Shown: in pieces, positions 51,578-61,277 of the stretch | Numbering within the stretch: the stretch's first letter is position 1 | Layout of the letters: each line of letters opens with the position of its first letter | Source: Colwellia sp. 12G3 | GTDB taxonomy: Bacteria > Pseudomonadota > Gammaproteobacteria > Enterobacterales > Alteromonadaceae | NCBI RefSeq assembly: GCF_002836775.1 | Contig: NZ_PJAQ01000054.1 | Location: 1 to 64,000 of the forward strand | Length of the DNA stretch: 64,000 nt | Direction of reading: 5' to 3' | Made by a program: the position numbers and the translations under genes | The notes under the pieces: generated by a model | Databases searched by the model: none | What the model saw: only the letters and a program-made list of their open reading frames with translations | Told to the model about the DNA's origin: nothing

Positions 51578-52927
51578 ATGGAAAAGTTACTGATTGTTGA
51601 TGATGATATTGGTGTACAAAAACAATTAAAATGGAGCTTGGCTGACTACGAAGTCGTACTTGCGGATACCCGTGAGAGCGCTATTGCGGCAGTGAGACGT
51701 CATGAACCTAAGGTTGTTACTTTAGATCTAGGCTTACCGCCTGATGCTGCCAATGCTAGTGAGGGTTTAGCGGCATTAAAGCAAATATTAGAGATTGCCC
51801 CTCATACTAAAGTTATTGTTATAACTGGCAATGATGACCGCACTAATGCGTTAAAAGCTATTGAAATGGGCGCATATGATTTTTACCAAAAACCCGTAGA
51901 TGCTGATGTTATCAATGTTATTGTTTCTCGTGCTTTTACCTTAGCAACGATAGAGACAGATAACCGCAGTATGAAGTCAATTGTCGGCTGTGATACTGGT
52001 ATTATCGGTAGTAGTGAAAGTATTGATAGACTTCGCCTGATGGTACAACGTATTGCTCCTACTGAGATCACCGCGCTACTTTTGGGTGAAAGTGGTACAG
52101 GTAAAGAGGTCACTGCTAAAGCTATTCATAAAGTAAGTGATCGTAGCGCGAAACCATTTGTCGCCATTAACTGTGCCTCTATTCCTGAAAATTTATTAGA
52201 GAGTGAGTTATTTGGCTTTGAAAAGGGCGCTTTTACTGGGGCTCACAAAACGACATTAGGAAAAATAGAATGTGCCCAAGGCGGCACGCTATTTTTAGAT
52301 GAAATAGGTGATATGCCTTATCATTTACAAGCAAAATTATTACGATTTTTACAAGAGAAAGTAATAGAGCGCTTAGGCGGAAGAAAAGAGATACCGGTTG
52401 ATGTACGTGTAATATGTGCTACCAACCAAAATCTTGAAGAAATGGTTGCGGAAAAATCCTTCCGTGAAGATCTTTTTTATCGTATTACTGAAATCACTTT
52501 AAATATACCGCCATTACGTGATCGTGATGAAGACGTGCTTATTTTAGCTAATTTCTTTTTACAGCAGTACGCCGCTGAATATAAGCGTAATGCTAAATCA
52601 TTTGCGGATGATGCTTTATACGGTTTACGACACCATAAGTGGCCTGGCAACATTCGAGAGTTACAGAATAAAGTTAAATCGTCAGTTATTATGAGTACCA
52701 GTAGTCAAGTAACGGCTTTTGATTTAGGTTTCTTTGATAAAGAAAATGCAGAGTATGAGTTGTCGCTAAATTTACGTGCAGTACGTGAGCAAGCTGAAAC
52801 AATAGCTATTCAAAAAGCTTATGCATTGACGGACGGAAATATGTCGAAGACGTCAGAATTGCTAGGTATCACCAGACCGACGCTTTATTCTTTGATTGAA
52901 AAATATAAAATTGGAATTAATGTTTAA
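51578..52927 (+). CDS. prsR: PEP-CTERM/XrtA system sigma-54 response regulator PrsR
   Basis: A 449-residue NtrC-type regulator (family TIGR02915). The receiver domain has the phospho-acceptor D50 (VVTLDLGLPPD). The AAA+ domain has GESGTGKEVTAKAIH near 168, the sigma-54 contact GAFTGA near 226, and LFLDEIGDMP near 244. A C-terminal Fis-type helix-turn-helix (NMSKTSELLGITRPTLYSL) follows. It should activate sigma-54 promoters of PEP-CTERM protein genes; I saw no clear TGGCAC-N5-TTGC promoter in the gaps of this window. Confidence 0.94.
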   Translation: MEKLLIVDDDIGVQKQLKWSLADYEVVLADTRESAIAAVRRHEPKVVTLDLGLPPDAANASEGLAALKQILEIAPHTKVIVITGNDDRTNALKAIEMGAYDFYQKPVDADVINVIVSRAFTLATIETDNRSMKSIVGCDTGIIGSSESIDRLRLMVQRIAPTEITALLLGESGTGKEVTAKAIHKVSDRSAKPFVAINCASIPENLLESELFGFEKGAFTGAHKTTLGKIECAQGGTLFLDEIGDMPYHLQAKLLRFLQEKVIERLGGRKEIPVDVRVICATNQNLEEMVAEKSFREDLFYRITEITLNIPPLRDRDEDVLILANFFLQQYAAEYKRNAKSFADDALYGLRHHKWPGNIRELQNKVKSSVIMSTSSQVTAFDLGFFDKENAEYELSLNLRAVREQAETIAIQKAYALTDGNMSKTSELLGITRPTLYSLIEKYKIGINV

Positions 52928-52949
52928 CGCTAAAAGACATTAAACAAAG

Positions 52950-52980
52950 AATGCTGATAGTTACTCACTATCAGCATTTT
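52950..52980 (+). terminator. Terminator after prsR
   Basis: Perfect 12-base stem AATGCTGATAGT with its complement (52950-52961 with 52967-52978), five-base loop, followed by T-rich sequence. It overlaps the last codons of the convergent ATPase gene. Confidence 0.88.
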
Positions 52981-54001
52981 TACTTTGTAATTTTGCAAAC
53001 TCACGATTTTTTTGCTTTAAAAGCTTATCAATGTAGCGTGTCATTTTAACTTTTTGTTGAATTGAACTTTCTAATATCTCTTCCACTTCACGTAAGACAT
53101 TTTTCATGTTTTCAACATTTTCTGTCGAGTTGATAACTAAAGGTTGATGACTTTTATCACCTTCAATAGCATTACCACTCAATGAACCGGTAAGCTCTAC
53201 AGACATTTCCTTAGCAACTTCATTGATGGCATTACAATCAATGTTGTTTAACTCCTCTAGAAAACCAAATAATAATAAACGGTCAACAAAGATATTTATT
53301 TTTCTCGGTACACCAAGGGTTTTTTCAAAAATAAGTTGGAAGGCTTCATCTGAAAATAAAGTCTCTTTATTACAATGGGCTTGCGCTAATCTATGATTAA
53401 TATAATTTTTTACTTCGTCGACATTAAGCGGTTTTAAATGGGCTGAAGCAATAATACGCTGTCTAAACTGCTCCATATCAGGAGCCGATATAATAGCTTT
53501 TAACTCTTCTTGGCCTAATAAAAAGCTTTGAATAAGTGGTTTATTATCGAGCTGAAAATTAGAAAGCATACGCAACTCTTCTATCGTCTCGGCCGGTAGA
53601 TTTTGTGCTTCATCTACCAATAATAAGGCACGTTTACCCTGCTTATTAAGATTGATCAAAAACTGTTCTATGCTTTGTAATAAATCAGCTTTACTGTTGC
53701 TAGATACTTTTATTTTAAATTCAGCAACAATAAGTTCAAGTAATTCATCAGGTGTTAATTTGGTCGTGACCAGTTGCGCGGCAACTATGTTTTCATCAGC
53801 AATATTAGCTAATAAATTACGGGCTATGGTCGTTTTACCTGTGCCAATAGGTCCAGTAATAACAATAAAGCCTTCGCCTTGATCTAATCCGTACTGTAAA
53901 TAAGATAAAGCACGTTGATGGTGGCTGGTCGCAAAGAAAAAACGTGGGTCAGGGCTTAACTGAAAAGGTCGTTCACTAAAACCATAGTAACTTTCATACA
54001 T
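52961..54001 (-). CDS. XrtA-associated ATPase (ExeA-like, TIGR03015 type)
   Basis: A 346-residue AAA ATPase of the ExeA-like type found in PEP-CTERM exopolysaccharide loci. The N-terminus MYESYYGFSERPFQLSPDP is the family mark. Walker A is GPIGTGKTTIARNLL near 50-64, Walker B LLVDEAQNLP near 127, and RRxIN-like VPRKINIFVDRLLL near 240. The C-terminal 70 residues are a predicted coiled coil. It is the last gene of the leftward export operon, starting one base after the outer-membrane protein gene ends. Its role in secretion or assembly is presumed from context. Confidence 0.92.
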   Translation of the reverse strand: MYESYYGFSERPFQLSPDPRFFFATSHHQRALSYLQYGLDQGEGFIVITGPIGTGKTTIARNLLANIADENIVAAQLVTTKLTPDELLELIVAEFKIKVSSNSKADLLQSIEQFLINLNKQGKRALLLVDEAQNLPAETIEELRMLSNFQLDNKPLIQSFLLGQEELKAIISAPDMEQFRQRIIASAHLKPLNVDEVKNYINHRLAQAHCNKETLFSDEAFQLIFEKTLGVPRKINIFVDRLLLFGFLEELNNIDCNAINEVAKEMSVELTGSLSGNAIEGDKSHQPLVINSTENVENMKNVLREVEEILESSIQQKVKMTRYIDKLLKQKNREFAKLQSKNADSE

Positions 54002-54002
54002 G

Positions 54003-55580
54003 TTAAAAATCTTTTGTTATATTAATGGAAGCACGGGCTTCGTTATAGGTGTAGCGCTCAAAATTTGATTCTCTATCAAGGTATTGCAGCGTTAAAAAGG
54101 CATTGAGCGATGATGCTAGGCTTCTATTGTAAGTCGCGGAGAGTGTTTTATAGGTATCTTCTTGCCTAGGACCATCAGGTTTATCTTTATCAATAACATT
54201 TTTACTGTAATCAACATAAACAGTGACATCACTTCTCGCACTCATACGGCGATTGACACTAACACGTGCTTTAAGATAATCATCAATGACACCAGTACTT
54301 AAACTTTCTCGTTCACGGTTAGATAGATCGAGAGTAAAAGTGGTACGTGCTAAGGCTAATTGAGATTGCCATGCTAAACGTTTGTTTAGTGAAAATTCAT
54401 TATCTTCGGCTAACTCAAGTGAAGTAACAGGTACGCTGGTATATTCTGAAAAGTCATCAGGGTTTTCGCCTAAAGGCAAACACTCATCAACACCAGTGGC
54501 ACTATTAGGACACCAAATCACCCCATTTATTTCTTGATAATTATTACGATCAAATACTTCAATAGTTTCATGGTAAGAAATAGTATTCGTTAGGCGTCGA
54601 TTACGGTGAGAAAAATCTAACTCATAAGAATCACCAAAAAATCGTTTAGAGTATCCCGCTTTTAGTGATGTACGTGCCGAGGGTTGCCAATCTACACTCG
54701 CTGCTATGTAGTCATCACTCGCTTCGGTATTATCTCGAACATAGTTGTATGATAAATCGATAATAAAATGTTTTGCTGCTTGGAAGCTTAATCCTGGACC
54801 CCAAGATGGAATGGCATCAGGGTTACTTCCTGCAGCAGTACCTGTGACTCTTTCATTGTATAAACGAATAAAAGGATTTAGCTTATAAGGTGTTATAACA
54901 CCTAATTTTGTTTCTAATTGGTAATTTTCACTAGTAAACTGATTATTTTCTTGATTAGCAAAAGATCCATCTATTTGCCAAAAAACATAACGAGCAGCAT
55001 TACCATTCTTACTATTGATTAGTGCTGTGTAGCCATTACTTTCACCAATATTATCTTCAGTATCGACTAGGCTAGCAATTAGAGACGAAGAAAGATAGTA
55101 GTCGCTGTTTGCACTGTTATATTGCAGGCCAGTAGAATAGTTTCGTTGCTGAACGGTATCAGCTGTAATTAAATCAGCTAAACTATTGCCGGCATCATTT
55201 TTACTCACGTTAGTTATTGATGAGCTGGCAATAATTTTCAGCTTATCTTGCCAAAGTGAGTATGAGGCATTAGCTAATAAAGTCTGATAGTCATCATTAA
55301 GTTTACTATCATGGCTATAACCGGCCAGTGTTTCGGTACCTGCAAAAGAAAACTGTAATTTTTTCGAACTAAAACTAGCATTGGCACCAATAATGAACTG
55401 ACTCACTAGACTAGATTTCTTATCAAATTGATTCAATTCGATATTATCAGTATATGTCTCGGTAAGTCCTAAACTGGGATCAAATTGCCATTCACCTGCT
55501 AAAGCGCTGGCTGATAACAATAAGCCAGCGATCGCTGAAATTCGTAAGTTTAGTTGAGCTTTACTGGTTTTTTCTGCCAT
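54003..55580 (-). CDS. XrtA-associated outer-membrane protein (TIGR03016 type)
   Basis: A predicted beta-barrel of about 525 residues with signal peptide (about 1-28, ends SALA-GEWQF) and C-terminal phenylalanine (INITKDF). Alternating strands run throughout, for example SLGLTETYTDNIEL at the mature start, which is typical of the family. In XrtA loci this protein is a candidate outer-membrane pore or assembly factor for the polysaccharide; the function is unproven. The start is set at 55580 (MAEKTSK), inside the end of the kinase gene; ATGs at 55592 and 55607 are possible and would lengthen the signal peptide. Confidence 0.88.
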   Translation of the reverse strand: MAEKTSKAQLNLRISAIAGLLLSASALAGEWQFDPSLGLTETYTDNIELNQFDKKSSLVSQFIIGANASFSSKKLQFSFAGTETLAGYSHDSKLNDDYQTLLANASYSLWQDKLKIIASSSITNVSKNDAGNSLADLITADTVQQRNYSTGLQYNSANSDYYLSSSLIASLVDTEDNIGESNGYTALINSKNGNAARYVFWQIDGSFANQENNQFTSENYQLETKLGVITPYKLNPFIRLYNERVTGTAAGSNPDAIPSWGPGLSFQAAKHFIIDLSYNYVRDNTEASDDYIAASVDWQPSARTSLKAGYSKRFFGDSYELDFSHRNRRLTNTISYHETIEVFDRNNYQEINGVIWCPNSATGVDECLPLGENPDDFSEYTSVPVTSLELAEDNEFSLNKRLAWQSQLALARTTFTLDLSNRERESLSTGVIDDYLKARVSVNRRMSARSDVTVYVDYSKNVIDKDKPDGPRQEDTYKTLSATYNRSLASSLNAFLTLQYLDRESNFERYTYNEARASINITKDF

Positions 55581-56457
55581 AGCCATATCCATAATAACCA
55601 TAAACATCCTTTTTTGATCTAATGGTTTTATTCATCACTAAGCCTAATGCAATATCGCTATTTAATTGGCTCACGGCTGTTTTTACATCATCTGTTTTAG
55701 TTTTTGACTCTTCAACTACAACGAGTGCTTGGCCAACAAGGTCAGATAACACAGGGGTCTCTGTTACACCAAGTATTGGCGGGCAATCAAAAATAACTAT
55801 TCTATCTGGATAGCGCTCGGCGAGTTCCTTCGCTAAGTTCTCCATGCGTTCACTGGCCAATAGTTCATTGGTCAAATGATGAGGTTTCCCCGCAGGAACG
55901 AGCTTTAGGTTATCAATATTAGTACTGTAAATTATATCAGACAGGGAGGTCACTTCAGCAAGTAGATATTCAAGTAAGCCCTTTTTACTCTCAAACTCTA
56001 ATTCTCTATGCAAACTTGGCCTTAATACATCAGCATCAATGAGCAGTACTGTTTTATCCTGTTCTAGGGCGATACTTAAGGCTAAATTAATGGCCACATA
56101 AGTTTTCCCTTCATTAGCGTGAGAACTGGTCACCATAATTAAATTACTGTTATGTAATGTCTTTGATGCTAAACCAAAAGCGTTGTTTAGTAACTTGCGT
56201 TTAATATGCCGAAACTCTTCTTGAATATGATGAGCGCTATCAGAGCGATAAATAAAGCCACGTGCATTTAACCTATCACCATCTAATATAATTTTATCTT
56301 TATTACTGCTGTTTTCTTGTTCTGTTACGACTTGTACTGAAGAGCGGTTTTTTTCATCAATATTACTCTCAACTACAGCGCTTTCCTCTGTGGTTCGAGC
56401 GAGTTTATCTTGCTGAGCTAATTTTTGTTTAGCCAAGGCTTTTTCAATAGTACTCAT
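55561..56457 (-). CDS. XrtA-associated tyrosine autokinase (TIGR03018 type)
   Basis: Cytoplasmic BY-kinase that works with the chain-length protein to control polymer export. The 298-residue protein has Walker A HANEGKTYVAINLA near 113-126, Walker A-prime LLIDADVLRP near 140, and Walker B IVIFDCPPIL near 221. The C-terminus is a tyrosine cluster (YGYYGYGYG), the autophosphorylation site. It lacks a membrane domain; the partner with membrane segments is the next gene upstream. AAGGA precedes the ATG. Its last 20 bases overlap the next gene. Confidence 0.93.
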   Translation of the reverse strand: MSTIEKALAKQKLAQQDKLARTTEESAVVESNIDEKNRSSVQVVTEQENSSNKDKIILDGDRLNARGFIYRSDSAHHIQEEFRHIKRKLLNNAFGLASKTLHNSNLIMVTSSHANEGKTYVAINLALSIALEQDKTVLLIDADVLRPSLHRELEFESKKGLLEYLLAEVTSLSDIIYSTNIDNLKLVPAGKPHHLTNELLASERMENLAKELAERYPDRIVIFDCPPILGVTETPVLSDLVGQALVVVEESKTKTDDVKTAVSQLNSDIALGLVMNKTIRSKKDVYGYYGYGYGRKNQ

Positions 56458-56459
56458 GG

Positions 56460-58046
56460 CTAAAAAATCCTTTGTAATGGTGCTTGAATAAGGTCAGGAA
56501 ATAAAAAAAAGCTCATAAATAACACTAATAAGCAGAGTAATAGTACGTTTGAACCTATAAAAATGAAGGTTTTCTTCTGGTGCCATTTATGCAGACCTAA
56601 GTTTTCATTAGCGGATATAACACCAAAAATAGGAACGCCAGTTATTTTAGATAATTGAGCGGTAGAGGTTGCTACAGGATTTAATTGACTCATTAATAGA
56701 GATAAACCAATGCCAACACCAAAGCCTAAAATAGTCACTACACCAAATAAAATAAAGCGCTTTGGCCCTGAAGGCTTAGTTGCTTTACGTGGCGGATCGA
56801 TAACACGAAATTGAATTTTATCAGTGGTTTCATCGGCTTGTTGAGCGAGTTGTGCGGTTTCATTACGTGATAACAACTGTTCGTATTTAGATTTAGTGAT
56901 ACCATATCCGCGGTTTAGTGCAACTAGTTCTGCTTCTATTTCTGGTAAGGTATGTACTCTGTTTTCAAGTACGATTATACGCTGGCGGTAATCTTCAGCC
57001 CTAACATTGAGAGAGGCAATTAAATTTTCAAGTTTATTAACTTGAATTTGCACTTCTTGAATTACAGGATTAGCGCTTAAACGTTTTAGACTACCAGTGT
57101 TCTCACTATTTTGTGCCAGGTACTTTTCAATTTCAGTGCTACGTAGTTTATTTAAATGTTCTAAATTTCGACTTATTTCGATGACATCTGGATGCCTATC
57201 GGTATAACGAAGTTTTAAAGTATCTAGCTGAACTTCTAATTCATTTATACGGTCATCATAAGTAGTCTGTATTGAACTTTCGCTTTTTATTTTGTTATCA
57301 CCACTAGTATCAGCAGCAACAGACTGAACAAGTTGCTTATTAGCGGAGTTTAAACGGGTTTCATTCTCTAAAATATCTAATTCAATAGCTTTTAATGTTT
57401 CTCTAGCACCATTAAGCTTTACATAATAGCCACCTGTTTGCCCAGGTAAAATACCACTATATTTCTGTTTGAAACTGGTTAATCTCGATTCTGCATTTGA
57501 AAGACGGTTTTCATACTCTTTAATTTGAGTATTTAAAAATTTTTGTGCGCTATCTGAGTCACTGCGACTTTCACCTAAGGTATTTTCAATAAAAACGGTA
57601 AGCGCTGAACGGACAATATTTTTGGCCATTTCAGGATCTTCATCTACAATTCTTAGGGTGTAAATGTTCTCTCGACCAACACCAGAGATTTTTATGTTAT
57701 TTTTAAGACTTCTGATTATTTTTTCATATTCTTCACTATTGCTAGCCTGTACATCCAAATCGGTCATACGCGATATACGCTCTAAATTTGGACGACTTAA
57801 TAGTGTTTTTACCATTAAACGAATTTGTGTATCCGGATTAGTTTCAACCGTTAAACCTTTTAATAAAGGGCGTAATAATGATTGGGTATCTACATATACT
57901 CTTGCTTCTGACTCATACACATTGGGCATAGCCGCAACAAAATACCAGCCAATAGGGCAAATAAGCCAAGTTGCTATGATGATATAACGACGTTTTAACC
58001 AAATTCCTTTTAGATAATCAATTATCTCTTCAAATATGTCTTGCAT
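56460..58046 (-). CDS. XrtA-associated polysaccharide chain-length determinant (TIGR03007 type)
   Basis: Inner-membrane polysaccharide co-polymerase of the Wzz/GumC type, 528 residues. One membrane segment lies near 20-40 and another near 430-450, with a third hydrophobic stretch at the C-terminus (about 497-517). Between them is the Wzz domain and a long periplasmic coiled coil (about 170-400). It probably sets polymer length and contacts the tyrosine kinase encoded two bases downstream. AAGGG precedes the ATG. Confidence 0.92.
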   Translation of the reverse strand: MQDIFEEIIDYLKGIWLKRRYIIIATWLICPIGWYFVAAMPNVYESEARVYVDTQSLLRPLLKGLTVETNPDTQIRLMVKTLLSRPNLERISRMTDLDVQASNSEEYEKIIRSLKNNIKISGVGRENIYTLRIVDEDPEMAKNIVRSALTVFIENTLGESRSDSDSAQKFLNTQIKEYENRLSNAESRLTSFKQKYSGILPGQTGGYYVKLNGARETLKAIELDILENETRLNSANKQLVQSVAADTSGDNKIKSESSIQTTYDDRINELEVQLDTLKLRYTDRHPDVIEISRNLEHLNKLRSTEIEKYLAQNSENTGSLKRLSANPVIQEVQIQVNKLENLIASLNVRAEDYRQRIIVLENRVHTLPEIEAELVALNRGYGITKSKYEQLLSRNETAQLAQQADETTDKIQFRVIDPPRKATKPSGPKRFILFGVVTILGFGVGIGLSLLMSQLNPVATSTAQLSKITGVPIFGVISANENLGLHKWHQKKTFIFIGSNVLLLCLLVLFMSFFLFPDLIQAPLQRIF

Positions 58047-58098
58047 TACTACCCTTTAATTGTGCGCTAAATTTATATGCCTTTAGTGATAATGGACT

Positions 58099-58734
58099 TT
58101 AAAACCATGCCTCTGGAATGATGATGATATCGCCTGGTAACATATCAACATTGGCACTGATCTCACCATCTTTCAGTAGCTGATCTATCATTACTTGATA
58201 TTGTTTTTGTTTACCTTCTTCAATGCGTATTAATACCGCATCATTACCATCGGCAAATTCGGTTAAACCACCTACTTGAATCATAACATCGAGTAACGTC
58301 ATGTGTTGGGTGTAATTAATCGCTCGTGGTTGTGCCGCTTCACCAATAACTCGCACTTGTTCACTAAAGGGACCGACAAAATTTTCTACGGTGACGGTAA
58401 CAATAGGGTCTCGTAAATACGTAGCTAATATTTCTTCAATTGAACGAGCTAATTCAGTGGGTGTTTTACCGCTGACCTTAATATCTTCTACTAAAGAGGT
58501 GGTAATCATGCCATCTGGACGTACTACAAATGAGCCGGAAACTTCAGGGTTACGCCAAACAAAAATATTAAGCACATCACCCGAGCCGATTAAATATTTA
58601 TAGGCGTTTATATTGGCAGTATTAGAGGGATGTAAAGTTGCGCTAGGCAATGTATTGTTTGAGCTACAGCCGGAAAGAATAGTTGCTAATAAGAGCAACC
58701 CAACTTTTAAGTTGTTGGCAAAGCGATTATCCAT
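58099..58734 (-). CDS. XrtA-associated polysaccharide export lipoprotein (TIGR03027 type)
   Basis: A 211-residue lipoprotein of the Wza family. A signal peptide with lipobox LSGC (lipid on C23) is followed by the polysaccharide export domain (YLIGSGDVLNIFVWRNPEVSG near 49-69, in parts) and a SLBB domain (RVIGEAAQPRAINYTQ near 129). It lacks the C-terminal helix of true Wza, so another protein, perhaps the TIGR03016-type barrel, may form the outer pore. It is first in the leftward export operon. Confidence 0.93.
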   Translation of the reverse strand: MDNRFANNLKVGLLLLATILSGCSSNNTLPSATLHPSNTANINAYKYLIGSGDVLNIFVWRNPEVSGSFVVRPDGMITTSLVEDIKVSGKTPTELARSIEEILATYLRDPIVTVTVENFVGPFSEQVRVIGEAAQPRAINYTQHMTLLDVMIQVGGLTEFADGNDAVLIRIEEGKQKQYQVMIDQLLKDGEISANVDMLPGDIIIIPEAWF

Positions 58735-58838
58735 AATTTACACCTTTTATTGAATACAATTTAATTTGAAAAATCAGCATAATTGTATGATATTTTGTCT
58801 TCTTTTAACAATCTAAATTAACAAGTGTAAATTAAACG

Positions 58839-58866
58839 TTAACTTTAGTGTGTTTTTTGTTAGAAT
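58839..58866 (+). promoter_or_regulatory. Probable sigma-70 promoter of the rightward synthesis operon
   Basis: TTAACT (58839-58844), a 16-base spacer and TAGAAT (58861-58866) lie about 70 bases before the initiating glycosyltransferase gene. It is in the 200-base divergent region between the two exopolysaccharide operons. No sigma-54 motif was seen here. Confidence 0.5.
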
Positions 58867-58934
58867 CAGCGCTGTTTTTTGTCGGTGGATAGCTGCTATT
58901 TAGCAACTATTAATTAAAGGGAATCTAGTCGGCC

Positions 58935-60338
58935 ATGTCTAGTTCGAAATTTCGTGATTTATCAGCGGGTACTAAATCTTTAATCGTTATAGAGCAAATT
59001 TTATTTGCTGGCGCGTTATTATTAGCTGTTCACTTGAACGGAATATATCAACTTATAGAATTCCAGGTGGTGCCGAATGGCTTCTTATTTATTTACGCCG
59101 TTATTTTTGCATTACTTAACCAGTTAAGTGCGTTAGCGCTAGGCTTATATAATTCAAAACTGAGAGAAAGTTTTCGAGGTATATTCAGACGCATGCTAAT
59201 GTGTGTTTCTGTTGCCTTTTGCGCGACAACGATCATCAATCCTCTTTATGGATCTTATCTTTTACCAATAGAGTTATTGGCTATAGCCTCATCTCTCAGT
59301 GTTTTTCTGGTGAGTTCATTTCGTTATTTTACGTTTAAAATAGATTTCTTTGGTTTTGGTAAACGTAATATTTTGGTCTTAGGATCGGGTCAACGAGCAG
59401 CAATTATAGAAAGGCGTATGCGACGTGATGTCGATAGACAAGACTTTACTGTTCATGGTTTTGTTATTATGGAAGGTGATGCACCGGAAGGGATTCAACG
59501 CGAAACACGTATCAGTCTAGATGAATCATTAGTGGAGTATACCTTAGCCCATAATATTGACGAGATAGTTGTCGCCAATGACGAACGCAGAAATAACTTA
59601 CCAGTAGATGAGCTGTTCGCATGTAAAATCCGCGGCATAGAAATTATAGATATATTGGATTTTATAGAGCGTGAAACGGGACAAATTGCAGTCAACCTTA
59701 TTTACCCAAGTTGGGTGATTTATTCTAATGGTTTTGCTTCCAACAATCATTTACGCAATACCCTCGATTGGATTTTCAATGCGGTAATGGCAGTGTTTTT
59801 ATTGCTTATTACTTGGCCTGTAATGCTTATTACTGTGTTGTGTATGAAAATTACTGAAGGTTTTAATGCACCCATTTTTTATAAGCAAGAACGTGTTGGT
59901 TTAGATGGTGAACCGTTTAATATTATTAAATTTCGTAGTATGCGTTTAGATGCCGAGAAACACGGTGCCCAGATGGCGAGTGAAAATGATAGTCGTATTA
60001 CAAAAATCGGCCTGTATTTACGTAAATACCGTATTGATGAACTGCCACAAATTTGGAATGTATTGCATGGCGATATGGGCTTTGTTGGTCCAAGACCTGA
60101 ACGTCCACAGTTTGTGCAAAGCCTTATCAAAAACCTTCCTTACTATAACGAACGTCATAATGTTAAGCCGGGTTTAACGGGTTGGGCACAATTAAAATAT
60201 CCTTATGGTGCAACGGAAGCTGATTCGTTAGAAAAGCTGAAATATGATTTGTATTATATTAAGCATCGTAGTTTTCTATTAGATTTATTGATATTGATTC
60301 GAACGGTTGAAATTGTCTTGTTTGGTAAAGGGCGTTAA
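58935..60338 (+). CDS. XrtA-associated initiating sugar transferase (TIGR03013 type)
   Basis: Membrane sugar-phosphate transferase that should load the first sugar on undecaprenyl phosphate. The 467-residue protein has four or five N-terminal membrane segments, a Rossmann-like middle (ILVLGSGQRAAIIERRM near 155), a further membrane segment near 280-300, and the C-terminal bacterial sugar transferase domain. That domain shows YKQERVGLDGEPFNIIKFRS, IDELPQIWNVLHGDMGFVGP and KPGLTGWAQLKYPYG. It opens the rightward operon, with the deacetylase six bases later. Confidence 0.94.
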   Translation: MSSSKFRDLSAGTKSLIVIEQILFAGALLLAVHLNGIYQLIEFQVVPNGFLFIYAVIFALLNQLSALALGLYNSKLRESFRGIFRRMLMCVSVAFCATTIINPLYGSYLLPIELLAIASSLSVFLVSSFRYFTFKIDFFGFGKRNILVLGSGQRAAIIERRMRRDVDRQDFTVHGFVIMEGDAPEGIQRETRISLDESLVEYTLAHNIDEIVVANDERRNNLPVDELFACKIRGIEIIDILDFIERETGQIAVNLIYPSWVIYSNGFASNNHLRNTLDWIFNAVMAVFLLLITWPVMLITVLCMKITEGFNAPIFYKQERVGLDGEPFNIIKFRSMRLDAEKHGAQMASENDSRITKIGLYLRKYRIDELPQIWNVLHGDMGFVGPRPERPQFVQSLIKNLPYYNERHNVKPGLTGWAQLKYPYGATEADSLEKLKYDLYYIKHRSFLLDLLILIRTVEIVLFGKGR

Positions 60339-60343
60339 TTAAA

Positions 60344-61201
60344 ATGCAAGTTGTAGATAAAGTAAGCCCGATACCTGAAAAACAGGCACTAACGGTAGAT
60401 GTTGAAGATTACTTTCATGTTTCCGCATTTGAAAAGGCGATTGATAAAACGGATTGGAATAACCTTGAATTGAGGGTTGAAAAAAACACCTATCGATTAT
60501 TAGAGTTGTTTGAACAAAAACAAGCCAAATGCACCTTTTTTACTTTAGGTTGGGTAGCCGAACGTTGCCCTAATTTAATCAAAGCCATTGTTGAACAGGG
60601 GCACGAATTAGCGAGTCATGGTTTTTCCCACCAACGTGCGACGATAATGACGCCGGAGCAGTTTCGTTCTGATGTTAGTAAAAGCAAACAAGTACTTGAA
60701 GATGCTGCGGGACAAGCAATAATTGGTTATCGAGCACCAAGTTTTTCGTTTAATGACAGTAATACCTGGGTCTATGAAATATTAACAGAGCTAGGGTTTG
60801 AATACAGTTCTAGTACTTATCCTATTGAACATGATTTATACGGTGTGCCTAACTGGCCACGTTTTAAATATCAAAGAGATGAAGGCATCATTGAAATACC
60901 AGTACCGACAGTGCGTAAAAATGAAGTTAACACCGGCATAGGTGGTGGTGGTTATTTTCGCCTTTACCCTTATTGGCTGTCTAAAAGACGTATTGATAAT
61001 TACTTGAATACCGAGAAGCAACCTTATAGTTTTTATTTTCACCCATGGGAAATTGACCCTGAGCAACCCCGTGTTGCTGGTGCTTCAGTAAAGTCTAGGC
61101 TGCGCCATTACTTAAACTTATCCCGCATGGAAGGTAAAGTAGTGCGCTTGTTAGAAGATTATCAATGGGACACGATGAAGAGTGTTTATTTGAATAAGTA
61201 G
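60344..61201 (+). CDS. XrtA-associated polysaccharide deacetylase (TIGR03006 type)
   Basis: A 285-residue NodB-fold carbohydrate esterase (family 4). Motif 1 is LTVDVEDYFHVSAFE near 17-31 (metal aspartate), motif 2 ASHGFSHQRAT near 92-102 (two metal histidines), motif 3 GYRAPSFSF near 128-136, and the late histidine is in FYFHPWEID. It likely removes acetyl groups from the growing exopolysaccharide. There is no signal peptide, so action would be in the cytoplasm unless exported otherwise. The preceding gene ends five bases earlier. Confidence 0.94.
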   Translation: MQVVDKVSPIPEKQALTVDVEDYFHVSAFEKAIDKTDWNNLELRVEKNTYRLLELFEQKQAKCTFFTLGWVAERCPNLIKAIVEQGHELASHGFSHQRATIMTPEQFRSDVSKSKQVLEDAAGQAIIGYRAPSFSFNDSNTWVYEILTELGFEYSSSTYPIEHDLYGVPNWPRFKYQRDEGIIEIPVPTVRKNEVNTGIGGGGYFRLYPYWLSKRRIDNYLNTEKQPYSFYFHPWEIDPEQPRVAGASVKSRLRHYLNLSRMEGKVVRLLEDYQWDTMKSVYLNK

Positions 61202-61277
61202 ATAAGCATTAAATGGATATATTGCAATGATGAGTGGTGAACTCACCATATAAGCTAAATATAAAGAGAATGGACAC

